NCBI GenBank assembly: GCA_024644595.1
Contig: JAHEHL010000002.1
Span: 537,774-601,773 of the forward strand
From: Porticoccaceae bacterium
Lineage (GTDB): Bacteria; Pseudomonadota; Gammaproteobacteria; Pseudomonadales; Porticoccaceae
DNA: 64,000 bases
Direction of reading: 5' to 3'
Below the pieces are notes generated by a model that worked only from the letters and a program-made list of their open reading frames with translations, did not search any database and was not told the origin of the DNA. Shown in pieces: positions 19,702 to 28,238 of this stretch (position 1 is the first letter of the stretch; every line of letters starts with the position of its first letter). A program made the translations under genes and the position numbers.

Positions 19702-19733
19702 AAAAGACCATTTGGAAGCAAATGGTCTTTTTT
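19702..19733 (+). terminator. Intrinsic terminator after the EF-hand gene
   Basis: A perfect 12-bp stem (19703-19714 with 19719-19730) closes a GAAG loop and is followed by a run of T on the plus strand. Since A-runs also precede it, it could act in both directions. Confidence 0.9.
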
Positions 19734-19835
19734 GTGGCGCAAATTGTCCCGAGAGAGGCAAAATTTCCCCTATCACTATTTGCACCCTTTAGCGAACTCA
19801 CGCATAGTTAGGCCCTAACTGAATTGTGGTGTTTT

Positions 19836-20504
19836 ATGACTGATTTTTTGATTGCTCCCTCCATCCTCTCCGCCGATTTTGCTTGCCTTGGCGCAGAAGT
19901 CGATGCCGTTCTTGAAGCTGGGGCTGACGTGGTTCATTTTGATGTGATGGATAACCACTATGTCCCCAACTTGACGATCGGGCCGATGGTCTGCAAAGCG
20001 CTGCGTAATCATGGTGTGACTGCTCCGATCGATGTGCACTTGATGGTGCAGCCTGTCGATGATCTGATTAGGATGTTTGCCGATGCTGGCGCAACCTACA
20101 TTACTTTCCATCCCGAAGCATCTAGGCACGTCGATCGGTCGCTGCAATTAATTCGTGACCTCGGCTGTAAAGCGGGGCTGGTTTTAAATCCTGCCGTTGG
20201 CCTCGATACTGTGCGCTGGGTGATGGACAAAATGGATATGTTGCTGCTGATGTCGGTCAATCCAGGCTTTGGTGGGCAAAAATTTATTCCGGCGACGCTC
20301 GACAAGCTGGCTGAAGCGCGCAAGCTAATCGATAGCAGTGGCGAGGATATTCGCCTGGAGATCGACGGCGGTGTCACAGTGCAAAATATCCGTCAAATTG
20401 CGGCGGCCGGAGCTGATACCTTTGTCGCTGGCTCGGCTATTTTCGGCGTGGACGACTACGCGCAGGTTATCGAGGCGATGCGAACTGAACTCGCCAAAGC
20501 TTAA
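19836..20504 (+). CDS. rpe: Ribulose-phosphate 3-epimerase
   Basis: Pentose-phosphate enzyme interconverting ribulose 5-phosphate and xylulose 5-phosphate; TIM barrel, 222 residues. [31 protein letters not shown] (metal-binding His/Asp), [14 protein letters not shown] and LEIDGGV are the family signatures. I chose the ATG at 19836 rather than an in-frame TTG 12 bp earlier because the protein then starts MTDFLIAPS. In Pseudomonas gph lies between rpe and trpE; here it is absent and the trp leader region follows directly. Confidence 0.96.
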   Translation: MTDFLIAPSILSADFACLGAEVDAVLEAGADVVHFDVMDNHYVPNLTIGPMVCKALRNHGVTAPIDVHLMVQPVDDLIRMFADAGATYITFHPEASRHVDRSLQLIRDLGCKAGLVLNPAVGLDTVRWVMDKMDMLLLMSVNPGFGGQKFIPATLDKLAEARKLIDSSGEDIRLEIDGGVTVQNIRQIAAAGADTFVAGSAIFGVDDYAQVIEAMRTELAKA

Positions 20505-20542
20505 TAGACGGCAGAAAGTTTTAAATCTTACCGTGCGGACGG

Positions 20543-20571
20543 TTTGTTGCGCCATCTCAATTGATTACAAT
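20543..20571 (+). promoter_or_regulatory. Candidate trp promoter
   Basis: A good -10 (TACAAT, 20566-20571) lies 16-17 bp downstream of a weak -35 (TTTGTT or TTGTTG at 20543-20549). Transcription would begin near 20578, just ahead of the trp leader peptide, giving a leader RNA of about 150 nt before trpE. Confidence 0.5.
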
Positions 20572-20598
20572 AGCAACCAAATGTATCGGAGACAGGTC

Positions 20599-20661
20599 TT
20601 GAACGACTCGCGTTCTAAACAGTTTGACAGTAAATGTCGCACCTGGTGTTGGCGCCGCTAG
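20599..20661 (+). CDS. Candidate Trp leader peptide of the trpEGDC operon
   Basis: A 20-codon ORF starting at TTG 20599 with GGAG 7 bp upstream. It reads as a short polar peptide ending CRTWCWRR, with Trp codons at 20644 and 20650 just before the stop. Two Trp codons in 20, adjacent to the stop and 70 bp ahead of trpE, is what a trp attenuation leader looks like. An in-frame ATG at 20581 would make 26 codons but lies almost at the predicted transcription start. Two mutually exclusive hairpins follow (20650-20657/20670-20677 and 20671-20678/20685-20692). Confidence 0.6.
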   Translation: MNDSRSKQFDSKCRTWCWRR

Positions 20662-20669
20662 ACAGGCCA

Positions 20670-20693
20670 CGGCGCTATGGCTTGATGGCGCCC
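20670..20693 (+). promoter_or_regulatory. Alternative hairpin in the trp leader RNA
   Basis: Segment 20671-20678 pairs with 20685-20692 (8 bp, one G-U, 6-nt loop). The same bases can instead pair with 20650-20657, which includes the second Trp codon. This is the alternation expected of attenuation. No T-run follows the downstream hairpin, so it is not a standard intrinsic terminator. Confidence 0.45.
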
Positions 20694-20730
20694 GAACAAC
20701 ACCATACTGTTACAGAATCAGGACTCTATT

Positions 20731-22251
20731 ATGACCCCCGAAAAATTTGCTGATTTAGCTCGCCAAGAATACAACCGTATTCCCGTGACCCGTGAAGTGC
20801 TGGCGGATCTCGAAACCCCGCTTAGCGTCTACCTGAAACTGGCTCATGGGCCAAATTCCTACCTCTTTGAATCGGTTCAGGGTGGTGAAAAATGGGGTCG
20901 CTATTCGCTTATTGGCCTGCAGACCTCTACCGTTCTTAAAGTGTTTGGCGAACGCCTCGAAATTGTCCGTGACGGCAAGCCCATGGTTAGTCGAAAGACA
21001 AGTGATCCGCTCGCTGAAGTCGAGCGTTTTCGACGGCTGTTTAGTATGCCGGAGCTGCCTGACTTGCCGCGTTTTACGGGCGGTCTGGTGGGTTATTTTG
21101 GTTATGACACCGTACGGTTTGTTGAGGCTCGATTAGCTCACAGTGCGCCGACCGACGTATTGGGAACACCCGACATCTTGCTGATGGCCTCCGACGAAGT
21201 GGCAATTTTTGACAATCTATCTGGCACTATAATGCTGGTTGTTCATGTCGATGCCAAAGATCCCGACTCTCTGGCTAAGGCCGAAGCGCGACTCGATGAA
21301 CTCGAGGGTAAGCTGGCACTACCGAAGCCGGATTTGCCGCCAATGAACATGCATGGCGATGGCATATCTGAAGAGGAATTTGTTTCCAGTTTTGGCGAAC
21401 GCGAATTTAAAGAGGCAGTGGATAAAATCAAAGACTATGTGATGGCTGGTGACGTAATGCAGGTCGTTCCGTCACAGCGACTCTCTGCCCCTTTTGACGC
21501 CGCGCCAATCAATCTCTACCGTGCGCTTCGCCGACTCAACCCCTCGCCTTATATGTATTTCCTTGATCTTGGTGACTTTCATATTGTGGGCTCCTCTCCC
21601 GAGGTGTTGGCGCGGCTTGAAGATGGGCAGGTCACTGTGCGGCCAATAGCTGGCACGCGCAAACGCGGGGCTACCGCGGAAGAAGATCAAGCTATGGAAA
21701 ATGAGATGCTCGCTGACCCTAAAGAGATTGCAGAACATCTCATGCTAATTGATCTCGGTCGCAACGATGTAGGCCGGATTAGCAAGACCGGTACTGTCGA
21801 AGTCACCGAAAAAATGGTTGTTGAGCGCTATTCTCATGTTATGCATATCACCTCTAATGTCGTAGGGCAGGTGGATGAGGAGATGGGAGCTCTTGAAGTA
21901 CTCAAAGCAACGCTGCCGGCGGGTACCCTAAGTGGTGCACCAAAAATTCGCGCGATGGAAATAATCGACGAGCTGGAGCCAGTAAAGCGTAATATCTATG
22001 GTGGCGCAGTGGGTTATATCGGCTGGAATGGCAATATGGACACCGCCATCGCGATCCGCACGGCTGTGATCAAGGACAATATGCTGCATATTCAGGCTGG
22101 TGCAGGTGTGGTTGCCGACTCTGTTCCCGAGCTCGAGTGGAAAGAGACCAACAATAAAGCGCGCGCTTTGATGCGCGCAGCGGCTATGGTGTGTTTTAAA
22201 GATGCTTGCACAAACGGGCCAAGCGACAGTGCCTGTGGAGAGTCACAATGA
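20731..22251 (+). CDS. trpE: Anthranilate synthase component I
   Basis: Large subunit of anthranilate synthase (chorismate to anthranilate, with TrpG supplying ammonia), first committed step of tryptophan synthesis. It has 506 residues. The N-terminal region has [17 protein letters not shown], the place of the tryptophan feedback site (LLES in most TrpE, LFES here). The chorismate-binding core shows [27 protein letters not shown] and [19 protein letters not shown]. The stop overlaps the trpG start by 4 bp (ATGA). Confidence 0.96.
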   Translation: MTPEKFADLARQEYNRIPVTREVLADLETPLSVYLKLAHGPNSYLFESVQGGEKWGRYSLIGLQTSTVLKVFGERLEIVRDGKPMVSRKTSDPLAEVERFRRLFSMPELPDLPRFTGGLVGYFGYDTVRFVEARLAHSAPTDVLGTPDILLMASDEVAIFDNLSGTIMLVVHVDAKDPDSLAKAEARLDELEGKLALPKPDLPPMNMHGDGISEEEFVSSFGEREFKEAVDKIKDYVMAGDVMQVVPSQRLSAPFDAAPINLYRALRRLNPSPYMYFLDLGDFHIVGSSPEVLARLEDGQVTVRPIAGTRKRGATAEEDQAMENEMLADPKEIAEHLMLIDLGRNDVGRISKTGTVEVTEKMVVERYSHVMHITSNVVGQVDEEMGALEVLKATLPAGTLSGAPKIRAMEIIDELEPVKRNIYGGAVGYIGWNGNMDTAIAIRTAVIKDNMLHIQAGAGVVADSVPELEWKETNNKARALMRAAAMVCFKDACTNGPSDSACGESQ

Positions 22252-22826
22252 TACTGATGATTGATAATTACGACTCGTTCACATACAACGTGGTGCAGTA
22301 CCTTGCCGAGTTGCAAGCCGATGTGCAGGTCTATCGCAATGATGAAATCAGCATTGCCGATATCGAGCGTCTGGCGCCGGAAAAAATTGTTATATCCCCT
22401 GGGCCCTGTACACCCAATGAAGCAGGCATCTCGGTGGAGACAATTACGCATTTTGCTGGACGGCTGCCGATTCTTGGAATCTGTCTTGGACACCAGAGTA
22501 TCGGTCAGGCTTTTGGTGGCAAAATTATTCGCGCCAAACAGGTGATGCACGGTAAAACATCGCCGATTTATCACGCCAACGATGGAGTGTTTAGAAATCT
22601 TGGTAACCCTTTTGAGGCCACTCGTTATCATTCGCTGGTGATTGAACAAGAGAGTCTTCCCGACTGTCTCGAGATCACCGCATGGACACAGGATGAAGAC
22701 GGCAGTCTGGATGAAATTATGGGTGTGCGTCACAAACAGTTGGCGATTGAAGGTGTTCAGTTCCACCCCGAATCGATTCTCACTCAGCACGGCCACGATC
22801 TACTCAGAAATTTCCTCGAGGATTGA
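22248..22826 (+). CDS. trpG: Anthranilate synthase component II (glutamine amidotransferase)
   Basis: Class I glutamine amidotransferase (192 residues) feeding ammonia to TrpE; may also serve PabB for folate. The catalytic triad is Cys79 (GICLGHQ), His173 and Glu175 (QFHPES). I chose ATG 22248, which overlaps the trpE stop and has GGAG 7 bp upstream; the protein then starts [14 protein letters not shown] as in the family. The stop is 2 bp before the trpD start. Confidence 0.96.
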   Translation: MILMIDNYDSFTYNVVQYLAELQADVQVYRNDEISIADIERLAPEKIVISPGPCTPNEAGISVETITHFAGRLPILGICLGHQSIGQAFGGKIIRAKQVMHGKTSPIYHANDGVFRNLGNPFEATRYHSLVIEQESLPDCLEITAWTQDEDGSLDEIMGVRHKQLAIEGVQFHPESILTQHGHDLLRNFLED

Positions 22827-22828
22827 GT

Positions 22829-23866
22829 ATGGATATCAAGCAAGCACTCGAAATTGTTGTTAGCGGCAACCATCTGGCCGCGGCTGATATGCGCGCTGTG
22901 ATGCGCCAGATCATGACGGGTAATGCTACTGAGGCTCAGATTGGTGGGTTTTTGATAGCACTGCGCATGAAGGGTGAGAGCATTGACGAGATTGCCGGTG
23001 CTGTTGAGGTTATGCGGGAATTGGCCACAGGGGTCAAAGTTGTGGGAGAGAACCTGGTAGATATCGTTGGTACCGGTGGTGACGAGTCCAATCTGTTTAA
23101 TGTCTCCACAGCATCGACATTTGTGGTTGCCGCTGCCGGCGGTCGGGTTGCCAAGCATGGCAATCGTTCGGTCAGCAGCAATAGCGGTGCCGCAGATCTG
23201 CTCGAGGCTGCAGGCGTCAACCTGAATCTAAGCCCCGATCAGGTTGCGCTGTGCGTGCAGGAATTGGGTGTTGGCTTTATGTTTGCGCCAGCCCACCACA
23301 GTGCCATGAAGCATGCAATCGGCCCACGTCGAGAGCTTGGCTTGCGCACAATTTTCAATATTCTTGGGCCGATGACCAATCCGGCTGGTGTTACCCGACA
23401 GCTTATTGGGGTCTACGATCAGGCGCTGTGCAAGCCGATGGCTGAAGTATTGGGTCGTCTTGGTGCCGAGCACATCATGGTTGTGCACTCTGCCGACGGT
23501 CTCGATGAAATTAGCATAGCGACCGAGACCGCCGTTGCCGAATACAAAGATGGCCGCGTCAGTGAATACACTATCGCGCCCGAAGATTTTGATATTCAGC
23601 GTCAGAGCCTTGAGGGCCTTGCAGTGGACAATGCCGAACAATCGCTGGCTCTGATTAATGATGCGCTGGGCAAGCAAGCAACTGCCAATGGCGCCAAGGC
23701 GGCCGATCTGATTGCACTTAATGCGGGCGCAGCACTCTATGTTGCCGGGTGCGCAAGTAGTGCCGTAGAGGGTGTCGCCATGGCCCAAGATGCCATTGGT
23801 TCAGGACTGGCTCGAGCAAAAATAACTGACCTGGCTACCTTTACGCAGGTTCAGCAAGACGTCTAG
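22829..23866 (+). CDS. trpD: Anthranilate phosphoribosyltransferase
   Basis: Transfers phosphoribose from PRPP to anthranilate, the second step of tryptophan synthesis. It has 345 residues. The PRPP loop GTGGDE is at about residues 81-86. [26 protein letters not shown] and [11 protein letters not shown] are the substrate-binding signatures. The ATG at 22829 has GAGG 7 bp upstream and gives the usual [10 protein letters not shown] start; an in-frame TTG at 22823 lies inside the trpG end and is unlikely. Confidence 0.96.
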   Translation: MDIKQALEIVVSGNHLAAADMRAVMRQIMTGNATEAQIGGFLIALRMKGESIDEIAGAVEVMRELATGVKVVGENLVDIVGTGGDESNLFNVSTASTFVVAAAGGRVAKHGNRSVSSNSGAADLLEAAGVNLNLSPDQVALCVQELGVGFMFAPAHHSAMKHAIGPRRELGLRTIFNILGPMTNPAGVTRQLIGVYDQALCKPMAEVLGRLGAEHIMVVHSADGLDEISIATETAVAEYKDGRVSEYTIAPEDFDIQRQSLEGLAVDNAEQSLALINDALGKQATANGAKAADLIALNAGAALYVAGCASSAVEGVAMAQDAIGSGLARAKITDLATFTQVQQDV

Positions 23867-23884
23867 CAATAAAGAGATTTTGAA

Positions 23885-24685
23885 ATGAGTGCAAATACGC
23901 CCACCGTATTGAGGAAAATTCTTGCCCGTAAACTCGAAGAGATCGCCGAACGTAGTTTGGTGGTACCGATTTCGGCGTTAATTGATAAAGCTCAAGTTGC
24001 CTCTTCACCACGAGGCTTTGCGGCGGCGTTGGCAGCCAAGTTGGCCGCGGGGCAGCCGGCTGTCATTGCGGAAATTAAAAAAGCCTCGCCCAGCAAAGGT
24101 GTGATTCGTGAGAATTTCGACCCGGCCGCGATAGCGAAAAGTTATCAGCAGGGCGGTGCGGCCTGCCTTTCTGTGTTGACGGACGTAGATTTTTTCCAGG
24201 GCGCCGATGCCTATTTGCAGCTGGCGCGCGCAGTGACCGAGCTGCCGGTTATCCGCAAAGATTTTATTATTGATGATTATCAGGTCTATGAAGCCCGCGC
24301 GATGGGAGCAGATTGTATTTTGTTAATTGTTTCAGCCCTCAGCGAGCAGCAATTGATACAGTTGCATAACTTGGCAGCGGACCTTGGAATGGATGTATTG
24401 ATTGAAGTTCACGATGCGGAAGAACTCGATGTTGCATTGAAGCTGAACAATAGGATGATCGGTATCAATAACCGAAATCTGCACAGTTTTGAAGTATCAC
24501 TTGATAACACCTATCAGCTACTAGACAAAATTCCGGTCGGTAAAATCGTGATTACTGAGAGTGGCATAAACAGTGCTGAAGATGTCGCCGCCATGCGCGC
24601 GCGCAATGTAAACAGTTTTCTGGTCGGCGAAGCATTTATGCGCAGCGAACAGCCGGGTGAACGGCTGGCGGAGCTATTCAGTTAG
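23885..24685 (+). CDS. trpC: Indole-3-glycerol phosphate synthase
   Basis: Monofunctional TIM-barrel enzyme (266 residues) converting CdRP to indole-3-glycerol phosphate. Signatures: [11 protein letters not shown] (catalytic Lys), [20 protein letters not shown] (catalytic Lys), LIEVHD, GINNRNL and ITESGI. It is last in the trpEGDC cluster; trpF, trpB and trpA are elsewhere, as in pseudomonads. The last four bases overlap the 3' end of the convergent crp/vfr gene. Confidence 0.96.
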   Translation: MSANTPTVLRKILARKLEEIAERSLVVPISALIDKAQVASSPRGFAAALAAKLAAGQPAVIAEIKKASPSKGVIRENFDPAAIAKSYQQGGAACLSVLTDVDFFQGADAYLQLARAVTELPVIRKDFIIDDYQVYEARAMGADCILLIVSALSEQQLIQLHNLAADLGMDVLIEVHDAEELDVALKLNNRMIGINNRNLHSFEVSLDNTYQLLDKIPVGKIVITESGINSAEDVAAMRARNVNSFLVGEAFMRSEQPGERLAELFS

Positions 24686-25317
24686 CGAGTGCCGAATACC
24701 ACCATGGTCTTTCCCGCCACCGACAGAAGGCCCTGACCCTCGAGCTCTTTTAGCACTCGGCCAACCATCTCTCTTGAGCAACCAACAATACGACCGATTT
24801 CCTGGCGCGTAATCTTGATCTGCATGCCGTCAGGGTGGGTCATGGCGTCGGGTTGCTTGCATAGTTCCAGCAGTGTTCTGGCGACGCGGCCCGTGACGTC
24901 GAGAAAGGCCAAATCACTGACTTTGCGAGTTGTATCTCTCAAGCGTTGAGCTATCTGCTTGCTGATAGCAAAGAGAAAGGCCGGGTGCTTATTGCTGAGC
25001 TCGATAAACTTTGCGTAACTGATTTCCCCTACTTCACATTCGGTTTTGGTGCGAATCCAGGCGCTGCGATGTTCTTGGTCAAAAAGACCCATTTCGCCAA
25101 AAAAGTCGCCCGGATTCAGGTATGCGAGAATAATTTCTTTGCCGTCATTATCATCCTCGATCATCACAGTGACCGAGCCTTTGATAATGTAATAAAGAGT
25201 GTCACCCTGGTCTCCGGCGTAGATAACGGTGCTTTTTGCCGGGTATCGGCGTCTGTGGCAATGGGACAGAAATTCTTCCACATTCTCAATATGTGGTGTC
25301 AGAGGTGCAGGCGCCAA
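24682..25317 (-). CDS. vfr: CRP/Vfr-type cAMP receptor transcription factor
   Basis: Global regulator of the CRP family, 211 residues. The cyclic-nucleotide-binding domain (about 12-130) keeps FGEMGLF and HRSAW with the phosphate-binding arginine. The helix-turn-helix [20 protein letters not shown] (about 165-185) is very close to Vfr, as are [14 protein letters not shown] and the C-terminal KTMVVFGTR. The start is TTG 25317, supported by GGAG 8 bp upstream; no ATG fits. In Pseudomonas Vfr sits at the same spot beside trpC and osmC and controls virulence and twitching genes together with cAMP from the Pil-Chp pathway, which is also in this window. Confidence 0.93.
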   Translation of the reverse strand: MAPAPLTPHIENVEEFLSHCHRRRYPAKSTVIYAGDQGDTLYYIIKGSVTVMIEDDNDGKEIILAYLNPGDFFGEMGLFDQEHRSAWIRTKTECEVGEISYAKFIELSNKHPAFLFAISKQIAQRLRDTTRKVSDLAFLDVTGRVARTLLELCKQPDAMTHPDGMQIKITRQEIGRIVGCSREMVGRVLKELEGQGLLSVAGKTMVVFGTR

Positions 25318-25479
25318 TTTGTTTCTCCGTTTACATTTTTAGCAACATGCCGCTTTCTATAACTTATCCAAGATTTATGCGCGACTCCTAAGCTTAATAC
25401 TAGTCAAAAAAACTTTGCCACGAGTAAATATTGGCCAGTTGCTATGGTAATCTTTGCGCTTCAAAAAATGGGGTAATTT

Positions 25480-25899
25480 ATGAAAGCAACAGTCAAATGG
25501 GTGGATGGAGTCATGTTTCTCGGCGAGTCCGGCAGCGGTCATACCGCAGTGATGGACGGTGCGGAAGAACAGGGTGGACGCAATATGGGTATTCGTCCTA
25601 TGGAGATGTTGTTGCTTGGCCTTGGTGGTTGCGCATCCTTTGACGTGATGACAATGCTGAAAAAGAGTCGTCAGCAGGTGACAGATTGTCGCACTGAGGT
25701 GCAGGCAGAACGAGTTGATGCGGTTCCGGCGGTGTTCAGCAAAATCCATTTGCACTTCCTGGTAACCGGCACTGCCCTCAAGGAGAGTCAAGTCAAGCGT
25801 GCGGTGGAGTTGTCGGCGGAAAAGTACTGCTCGGCATCGATTATGCTCGAAGCCGCGGGCGTGGAAATGTCCCACAGCTATGAGCTGATTTCCGCATAA
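25480..25899 (+). CDS. OsmC/Ohr-family protein (YhfA-like)
   Basis: 139-residue OsmC-fold protein. The two family cysteines are present as Cys51 (GLGGCASFDV) and Cys117 (EKYCSAS), consistent with thiol peroxidase-type chemistry. The sequence is closest to the YhfA subgroup that lies beside crp in many gammaproteobacteria, whose substrate is not established. GGGGTAA precedes the ATG. It is divergent from vfr and convergent with the candidate small RNA downstream. Confidence 0.9.
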   Translation: MKATVKWVDGVMFLGESGSGHTAVMDGAEEQGGRNMGIRPMEMLLLGLGGCASFDVMTMLKKSRQQVTDCRTEVQAERVDAVPAVFSKIHLHFLVTGTALKESQVKRAVELSAEKYCSASIMLEAAGVEMSHSYELISA

Positions 25900-25924
25900 T
25901 AGAGCAGGCTAATAGATTTAAGAT

Positions 25925-25952
25925 AAAAAAAAGGAGCCTGAGGAAGGCTCCT
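25925..25952 (-). terminator. Intrinsic terminator of the candidate small RNA
   Basis: A seven-bp stem (25932-25938 with 25946-25952, AGGAGCC/GGCTCCT) is followed on the minus strand by eight T. On the plus strand it is followed by A, so it serves the minus-strand transcript, not osmC. Confidence 0.85.
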
Positions 25953-26047
25953 AAAAAATTCCTTGAATGAGTTTCAAAGGAAGGGGTAGGGGAAAAACCG
26001 TTAAGAACTGCCGAAGCGAATCTTCAAAAATCTTAAAAACTTCAATG
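25925..26047 (-). ncRNA. Candidate LysR-controlled small RNA (~120 nt)
   Basis: No gene is evident between 25900 and 26278, but the minus strand shows a full transcription unit: promoter (26053-26081), predicted start near 26046, and a strong intrinsic terminator with eight T at 25925-25952. No ORF with a ribosome-binding site exists inside; the longest is a 14-codon TTG frame without one. The RNA has a GAAG/CUUC hairpin, a near-palindromic CCUUUGAA/UUCAAGG stem, and a C/U-rich unpaired stretch (CCCCUACCCCUUCC) that could pair with Shine-Dalgarno sequences. Function unknown; existence is inferred from signals only. Confidence 0.5.
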
Positions 26048-26052
26048 CCGCT

Positions 26053-26081
26053 ATAGTAGAAATCTGTCAGCCATACTACAA
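26053..26081 (-). promoter_or_regulatory. Predicted promoter of the candidate small RNA
   Basis: Minus-strand -35 TTGTAG (26081-26076) and -10 TACTAT (26058-26053) are separated by exactly 17 bp. The -35 abuts the proximal LysR box, the arrangement of an activator-dependent promoter. The predicted start is near 26046. Confidence 0.55.
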
Positions 26082-26118
26082 ATGCATTATTTGCATTTTA
26101 GGTATACCATTTTGTAAT
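26079..26118. promoter_or_regulatory. LysR-type operator, copy 1
   Basis: A 40-bp element with two T-N11-A boxes: a proximal ATGCA-N5-TGCAT palindrome (26082-26096) and a distal ATACC...GTAAT box (26104-26118). Their centres lie near -43 and -65 from the predicted small-RNA start, the classical activation and recognition positions of LysR-type regulators. It matches copy 2 (26474-26513) at 32 of 40 positions with no gaps. Confidence 0.65.
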
Positions 26119-26197
26119 ATCTTTGCGAGATCTTCTCAGTTCTTGGTGCGGGCGGGTTCGCTGAAGTTCAGGTTGGGTAAATTACTTTTTGTGGGGC

Positions 26198-26223
26198 AAA
26201 AAAAAGGGCCCAAAGGTGGGCCC
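26198..26223 (-). terminator. Intrinsic terminator of the 40-residue peptide gene
   Basis: A GGGCCC/GGGCCC stem (26206-26211 with 26218-26223, 6-nt loop) is followed on the minus strand by eight T. It lies 56 bp after the stop codon of the small gene. Confidence 0.85.
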
Positions 26224-26278
26224 CATAAAAGAATCCTATAGCAAGGATTAAGAGGGGTTTGGTTCAGAAGTCTCTGGT

Positions 26279-26401
26279 TTACTGGGCCAGAGGCTTTTCG
26301 GAAATTTTGAGTTTTGGTGCTTTAACATTGGCGAAGTCATCTTTCGCAATTGCAGCACCCGCTAATCCAATAAATCCAATTAGTATGTAAACGAGTGTCA
26401 T
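26279..26401 (-). CDS. 40-residue single-span membrane peptide next to LysR regulator
   Basis: A small gene with a near-ideal ribosome-binding site (AAAGGAGAT, 6 bp before the ATG), its own promoter and its own terminator. The product starts MTLVYILIGFIGLAGAAIAK, one hydrophobic helix (or uncleaved signal) of about 18 residues, then a short polar tail (DDFANVKAPKLKISEKPLAQ). I do not recognise the family. It is divergent from the LysR gene, and the operator between them is placed to control it. Other in-frame starts upstream lie inside the operator-promoter region and are not credible. Confidence 0.7.
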   Translation of the reverse strand: MTLVYILIGFIGLAGAAIAKDDFANVKAPKLKISEKPLAQ

Positions 26402-26447
26402 GGTGTATCTCCTTTGGTGTTTATGGGCCGGTCGCCCTATGTGTGAC

Positions 26448-26476
26448 AATATACTGCTCACCATGTCATAATCCAA
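26448..26476 (-). promoter_or_regulatory. Predicted promoter of the 40-residue peptide gene
   Basis: Minus-strand -35 TTGGAT (26476-26471) and -10 TATATT (26453-26448) with 17-bp spacing, giving a start near 26441 and a 40-nt leader. As at the small-RNA promoter, the -35 begins at the edge of the proximal LysR box. Confidence 0.55.
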
Positions 26477-26513
26477 ATGCATTGTTTGCATCATTTGCAT
26501 ACCAATATGTAAT
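26474..26513. promoter_or_regulatory. LysR-type operator, copy 2
   Basis: Second copy of the 40-bp element: proximal ATGCA-N5-TGCAT palindrome (26477-26491) and distal ATACC...GTAAT box (26499-26513). Their centres are at -43 and -65 from the predicted start of the small peptide gene. It also lies 28-67 bp upstream of the LysR start codon, so autoregulation is likely. Confidence 0.7.
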
Positions 26514-26540
26514 GGCCCGTTAATCGTCACAGGAATTCCC

Positions 26541-27515
26541 ATGAATCTACAAAAACTATCTCGGCTTGACCTCAATTTGCTGGTGGCATTGCAGGCATTG
26601 TTGGAAGAAAAAAGTGTCACCCGTGCCGCGCAGCGTCTGTTTATTACTCAGCCGGCGATGAGCCGAGTGCTTCAGCGGTTGCGTCAGCAGCTGGATGACC
26701 CGCTGTTTACACGGACCGGTAATATACTGATTCCCACACCCAAGGCGCAGGAGTTACAGCTTCGGCTGCCTGCGATGCTTGAGGGTATACTCGATCTTGT
26801 TACCGAGGGAGAATTTGATCCCGCGACTTATGTCGGTGAAATTACAATCGCGATTCCTGAGTTTATCGCTATATCTCTGGCGTCCCAGTTGACTGCGGTG
26901 CTCAATAAATACGCGCCGGGTGTTGTTCTATCGATTTCCAGTGAAACGGACTCGGTTGAGGGTGAGCTGTCAGATGCTGTGCTGGATTTTGCCATCGATA
27001 TTAAACGCGATATTTCAGCCGAAATTACCACCCGCCACCTAGCGATTTTCAGTCCTTCGATCTGGATGCGCGAGGGTCATCCGCTATCGAAAAAAAGTCG
27101 CATCACATTAGATGAGATTCTTGAATATCCATTTGTTCAATACTATCTGTTGATTTCTAAGCGAGTGAGTGCCAGAACCGATGCGCGTTTTGACCGAGCG
27201 CTTCGCAAACTGGGTCGTCGGCGTAAAAAGGCAATGGTCACGAATCAGTTGATGACAGCAATTGAAACGATATGTGCGACCGACAGCTTAATGGTATCTG
27301 CCAAGTTTGGCTCGGGTATGGAGCGAGACCTCTATCGAGTAGTTACTAAGAGCTACCCCGATGATCTTCCTCATGAGGGTCATGTGCCTCTGGTTTTATT
27401 GCAACACAAACGCACCATGGGCTCACCGATTCATCGCTGGTTATCTGAGAAGATTGTTGATTTGGCTCGGGATATGGAAAATCCGCACGAACCGCAATCA
27501 ATGTTGTTTGATTAA
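26541..27515 (+). CDS. LysR-type transcriptional regulator
   Basis: 324 residues. The N-terminal winged helix-turn-helix (about 8-66) is typical: [40 protein letters not shown] and [10 protein letters not shown] periplasmic-binding-protein-like effector domain follows to about residue 300. The N-terminus resembles the LeuO/NodD-like branch, but I cannot name the effector. It is divergent from the 40-residue peptide gene with twin operator boxes in the 139-bp gap, and a second operator lies about 395 bp away. The 3' end overlaps the convergent coq7 by 4 bp. Confidence 0.9.
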   Translation: MNLQKLSRLDLNLLVALQALLEEKSVTRAAQRLFITQPAMSRVLQRLRQQLDDPLFTRTGNILIPTPKAQELQLRLPAMLEGILDLVTEGEFDPATYVGEITIAIPEFIAISLASQLTAVLNKYAPGVVLSISSETDSVEGELSDAVLDFAIDIKRDISAEITTRHLAIFSPSIWMREGHPLSKKSRITLDEILEYPFVQYYLLISKRVSARTDARFDRALRKLGRRRKKAMVTNQLMTAIETICATDSLMVSAKFGSGMERDLYRVVTKSYPDDLPHEGHVPLVLLQHKRTMGSPIHRWLSEKIVDLARDMENPHEPQSMLFD

Positions 27516-28156
27516 ATACGGTAGCTGGTCGCGGTCATTGCGTTTGAGACAAGGGTCATCAGTTTTTTTACCGGCTCAGGGAAAGGGTAGCCGCCGGCAG
27601 CCAGTGCAGAGTCGGCGTGGCGTCTTTCATCGGTCAGCATCTGTTCGACAACTGCTCGGCTCTTGTGATCATTTTCTGGCAGCCTATCTAGGTGTTGTTG
27701 CAGATGCTGACAGACCTGATCCTCAGTCGCGGCAACAAACCCGAGGCTTAATTTATCGCTTATTAATCCAGCCATCGCACCGATGCCAAATGAGGCTGCG
27801 TACCAAACTGGATTGAGCAGACTGGTGCGGCCATCAAGTTGGTTAATACGCTCTTCACACCAAGCCAAATGATCGATTTCTTCGGCGGCAGCTTCTGACA
27901 TTTTCTGTCCCACTTCAGGCAACTTAGCAGTCAGTGCCTGACCTTGGTAGAGCGCCTGAGCACAGATTTCACCTGCATGGTTAACACGCATCAGACCTGC
28001 GGCATGCTGTTTTTCATGGTCCGATAATTCTCTTTCTTCCATTTTCCCGGCAGGTGACTGTCGCGCTGGCTCTGGGCTGCTGCTTGCTAGCATGCGCAGA
28101 GCCTGGTCGGCTTGAACAATTAATTGATCAAATGTTGAGAGTCGTGGTTTTTGCAT
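27512..28156 (-). CDS. coq7: 3-demethoxyubiquinol 3-hydroxylase Coq7
   Basis: Di-iron hydroxylase of ubiquinone synthesis (214 residues), introducing the C6 hydroxyl of the ring; the bacterial alternative to UbiF. The di-iron ligands are visible as [22 protein letters not shown] and DERRHAD. The membrane-associated hydrophobic stretch near residues 117-135 ([14 protein letters not shown]) is present. The other ring hydroxylases, ubiH and ubiI, are at 53.6-56 kb. Confidence 0.95.
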   Translation of the reverse strand: MQKPRLSTFDQLIVQADQALRMLASSSPEPARQSPAGKMEERELSDHEKQHAAGLMRVNHAGEICAQALYQGQALTAKLPEVGQKMSEAAAEEIDHLAWCEERINQLDGRTSLLNPVWYAASFGIGAMAGLISDKLSLGFVAATEDQVCQHLQQHLDRLPENDHKSRAVVEQMLTDERRHADSALAAGGYPFPEPVKKLMTLVSNAMTATSYRI

Positions 28157-28238
28157 AAGCTGCGGCCTGGCGGTTAACTAAAGCCTGCTAGTACAGGCAC
28201 AGTAGGGACTTTAGTGACTTTGTCCGGGATTGTCTAGA

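Noticed and set aside
22092-22796. Antisense frame of 234 codons opposite trpE-trpG
   Set aside because: It lies fully over strongly conserved trp genes; the product is His/Cys-rich low-similarity sequence typical of a mirrored coding strand.
26402-26620. Longer versions of the 40-residue peptide gene with upstream starts
   Set aside because: The frame is open to 26620, but that would translate the predicted promoter and LysR operator and part of the LysR gene in antisense; the ribosome-binding site at 26407-26415 fixes the start at 26401.
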